A stretch of DNA of 7,780 bases from Fidelibacterota bacterium (GTDB taxonomy: Bacteria > Fidelibacterota > Fidelibacteria > Fidelibacterales > Fidelibacteraceae), in assembly GCA_016937825.1 (NCBI GenBank), contig JAFGVT010000074.1:1-7780 (forward strand), in the 5' to 3' direction. The notes beneath the pieces are model-generated. The model did no database searches. It saw only the letters and a program-made list of their open reading frames with translations, and had not been told where the DNA came from. The number at the start of each line of letters is the position of its first letter. The stretch's first letter is position 1. Both the position numbers and the translations under genes were made by a program. Below are positions 6,590-7,780 of the stretch, in pieces.

Positions 6590-7053
6590 AGGCCGGCCCC
6601 TTCTTCGATCGCGATCCGGACGCCCCGGATGATCATATTGTAGCCCGTACAGCGGCACAAGTTTCCGGACAAGCCCTCCTTGATCTCTTCGTCGCTGGGC
6701 CTGGGATTTTGATTAAGCAGCGATTCGGTTGCCAGAACAAATCCCGGCGTACAAAATCCGCACTGCACGGACCCGGCTTTCAGGAAACCGGCTTCAATGG
6801 CCTTATAACGTTCCGTATGTTTGAACCCTTCAAGGGTAAGGACGGATCTTCCGTGAAGGGCGCCGGCGGGCAGAATACAGGAATTCATTGCTCTTCCGTC
6901 CACAAGAATGATGCAGGCCCCGCACTCGCCCTCGCCGCAGCCTTCTTTGACGCTGGTCATGCCCAGCTCGTCGCGGAGGATATCCAGTACGCGGGCGGAG
7001 GCATCGACATCGATCGTCGTCTTTTCATGATTCAGATTGAACTCAATGATCAT
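6583..7053 (-). CDS. Molybdenum hydroxylase, [2Fe-2S] small subunit
   Basis: This is the electron-transfer subunit that passes electrons from the molybdenum site to FAD. At 156 residues it has the usual length. The N-terminal plant-ferredoxin-like domain holds C39, C44, C47 and C59 (EGCGEGECGAC, then NSC), the first cluster. The C-terminal helical domain holds C98 and C101 (QCGFC) and C133 and C135 (NLCRCTG), the second cluster. All eight ligands are intact. The start ATG at 7053-7051 lies inside the end of the molybdopterin subunit gene and has a GGAG ribosome binding site at 7061-7064, seven bases upstream. The C-terminus (GLW) overlaps the FAD subunit gene by 7 bp. It should function in a heterotrimer with its two neighbours. 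Confidence 0.97.
   Translation of the reverse strand: MIIEFNLNHEKTTIDVDASARVLDILRDELGMTSVKEGCGEGECGACIILVDGRAMNSCILPAGALHGRSVLTLEGFKHTERYKAIEAGFLKAGSVQCGFCTPGFVLATESLLNQNPRPSDEEIKEGLSGNLCRCTGYNMIIRGVRIAIEEGAGLW
6597..6602 (-). promoter_or_regulatory. Ribosome binding site deciding the FAD-subunit start
   Basis: The minus strand reads AAGGGG, seven bases before the ATG at 6589-6587 and inside the end of the [2Fe-2S] subunit gene. It supports the family-consistent start over the upstream one at 6658. Confidence 0.65.
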
Positions 7054-7780
7054 GGTCGATCTCCATCAGTTTTTCGGGTGTGATCGGAAGGTCGTTTACG
7101 GTTCTGCCCATCGCATTCGACACCGCGGCCGCCACGGCCGGCGGCGCGCCGACAAAGGGAAGTTCACCCGCGCATTTGGCGCCAAAGGGTCCGTGCGCAT
7201 ACGGATTGCTGATAAAATAACATTGCATTTCCGGAACGTCCATGCTCGTGGGAACCTTGTAATCGGTCAGATTCCGTTGTTTCAATTCTCCGCGCTCGGT
7301 TTCCATGACCTCAAGGGTCGCCCAGCCAACCCCCTGGGCAATACCGCCCTGCATCTGTCCGATAAGCGCGCGCTCATCGATGGGAACGCCCACGTCATAG
7401 ACGGCGGTGATCCGTTTGACCGTCAGTTCATAACTGACCGGATCGATCTCCACTTCGGCTACATTTGCACCCCAGGAATGCACGGGATACGCATCGCCGC
7501 GGAAGGTGTCGTCGTCCCAGGACAGATCATCCGGGTGTTTATAGGTTTTACTTATCTCAAAGGTCTCAGCCTCATTCCAGCGAGTGCGCATTTCAAGGGC
7601 CGCTTCCTGCAGAAGTCCGCCGACGATCATGGTGGTTCGCGATGCGACCGTCGGACCGGAGTCCGGGATCAGGCCGGTATCCACTTTTTCATAAAGGATC
7701 CGTTCAATGGGCAGCTTCAGGGTTTGCGCCACGATCTTCCGAAGCACGGTCTCCGCGCCCTGTCCCATTTCCACGCTGGA
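7043..7780 (-). CDS. Molybdenum hydroxylase, molybdopterin-binding large subunit (C-terminal part, cut by window edge)
   Basis: This is the catalytic subunit of a xanthine dehydrogenase/aldehyde oxidase-family enzyme, which hydroxylates a heterocycle or aldehyde carbon using water at a molybdenum centre. The last 245 residues are visible. The frame is open to the window edge (TCC AGC GTG GAA ATG GGA...), so the GTG at 7774-7772 is an internal valine and the true start lies outside. Visible family motifs, numbered from the edge, are VEMGQG (3-8) and SGPTVASR (41-48), both molybdopterin-contact loops, GQMQGGIAQG (141-150), and GAKCAGE (200-206). By homology E206 (codon 7165-7163) is the active-site base. 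The cysteine in GAKCAGE sits where relatives often have Gly, Ala or Ser. The TGA stop at 7045-7043 overlaps the next gene by 11 bp. The family assignment is secure. The substrate is not readable from this fragment; a purine is inferred from the neighbours. Confidence 0.95.
   Translation of the reverse strand, partial: SSVEMGQGAETVLRKIVAQTLKLPIERILYEKVDTGLIPDSGPTVASRTTMIVGGLLQEAALEMRTRWNEAETFEISKTYKHPDDLSWDDDTFRGDAYPVHSWGANVAEVEIDPVSYELTVKRITAVYDVGVPIDERALIGQMQGGIAQGVGWATLEVMETERGELKQRNLTDYKVPTSMDVPEMQCYFISNPYAHGPFGAKCAGELPFVGAPPAVAAAVSNAMGRTVNDLPITPEKLMEIDHDH

Larger units (their letters stand above)
174..7780 (-). other. Predicted single transcription unit (molybdenum hydroxylase / purine-type catabolic operon)
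   Basis: Nine genes lie on the minus strand with junctions of 11 bp overlap, 7 bp overlap, 42 bp, 1 bp, 4 bp overlap (GTGA), 4 bp overlap (ATGA), 16 bp and 14 bp. No junction has room for a terminator plus promoter, except possibly the 42-bp one, where I see only a ribosome binding site. The natural reading is one polycistronic message whose promoter lies beyond the right edge. The 122-bp gap at 52-173 could end the unit or simply separate the exported-protein gene. It has no strong terminator or consensus promoter that I can recognise. Confidence 0.75.

Noticed and set aside
6590..6658. A 23-residue N-terminal extension of the FAD subunit
   Set aside because: It lies within the [2Fe-2S] gene, is Arg/Pro/Gly-rich, is absent from the family pattern, and the start at 6589 has its own ribosome binding site.

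Overview
The window is a dense, single-direction block of metabolic genes. Every credible gene lies on the minus strand, so transcription runs from position 7780 towards position 1. The content points to an anaerobic or facultative bacterium that degrades purines or related N-heterocycles. Base composition looks moderately GC (about half, judged by eye), start sites often carry AAGGAG-like ribosome binding sites, and genes are packed with 1-16 bp gaps or 4-11 bp overlaps. A Clostridia-like or Spirochaetota-like host would fit, but nothing in the window fixes the taxonomy.

Layout in order of transcription. (1) 7780-6583/5744: a three-subunit xanthine dehydrogenase-family molybdenum hydroxylase. 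It comprises the C-terminal part of the molybdopterin subunit (cut by the window edge), the two-cluster [2Fe-2S] subunit and the FAD subunit. (2) 5701-5078: a small polytopic membrane protein of unknown family. (3) 5076-4345: a DUF4213/DUF364 protein (putative heavy-metal chelation family). (4) 4348-3548: an XdhC/CoxI-family maturation factor with a GTG start. (5) 3551-3081: a THEP1-type P-loop nucleoside-triphosphatase. (6) 3064-1604: a fold-type II PLP-dependent enzyme of about 486 residues and unassigned reaction. (7) 1589-174: an amidohydrolase-superfamily deaminase of the 8-oxoguanine deaminase / hydroxyatrazine ethylaminohydrolase type. (8) After a 122-bp gap, 51-1: the first 17 codons of a gene for an exported protein.

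Reading of the set (inference): the deaminase would remove an exocyclic amino group from an oxidised purine (8-oxoguanine gives urate). The molybdenum hydroxylase would interconvert oxidised purines such as urate, xanthine and hypoxanthine. XdhC would prepare and insert the sulfurated molybdenum cofactor. The NTPase, the DUF364 protein and the membrane protein are candidates for cofactor, metal or substrate handling. The PLP enzyme may act on an amino-acid-like product further down the pathway. The tight coupling of these four poorly characterised genes to a recognisable molybdenum hydroxylase is the most interesting aspect of the window. No mobile element, CRISPR array, tRNA, rRNA or recognisable riboswitch was seen.
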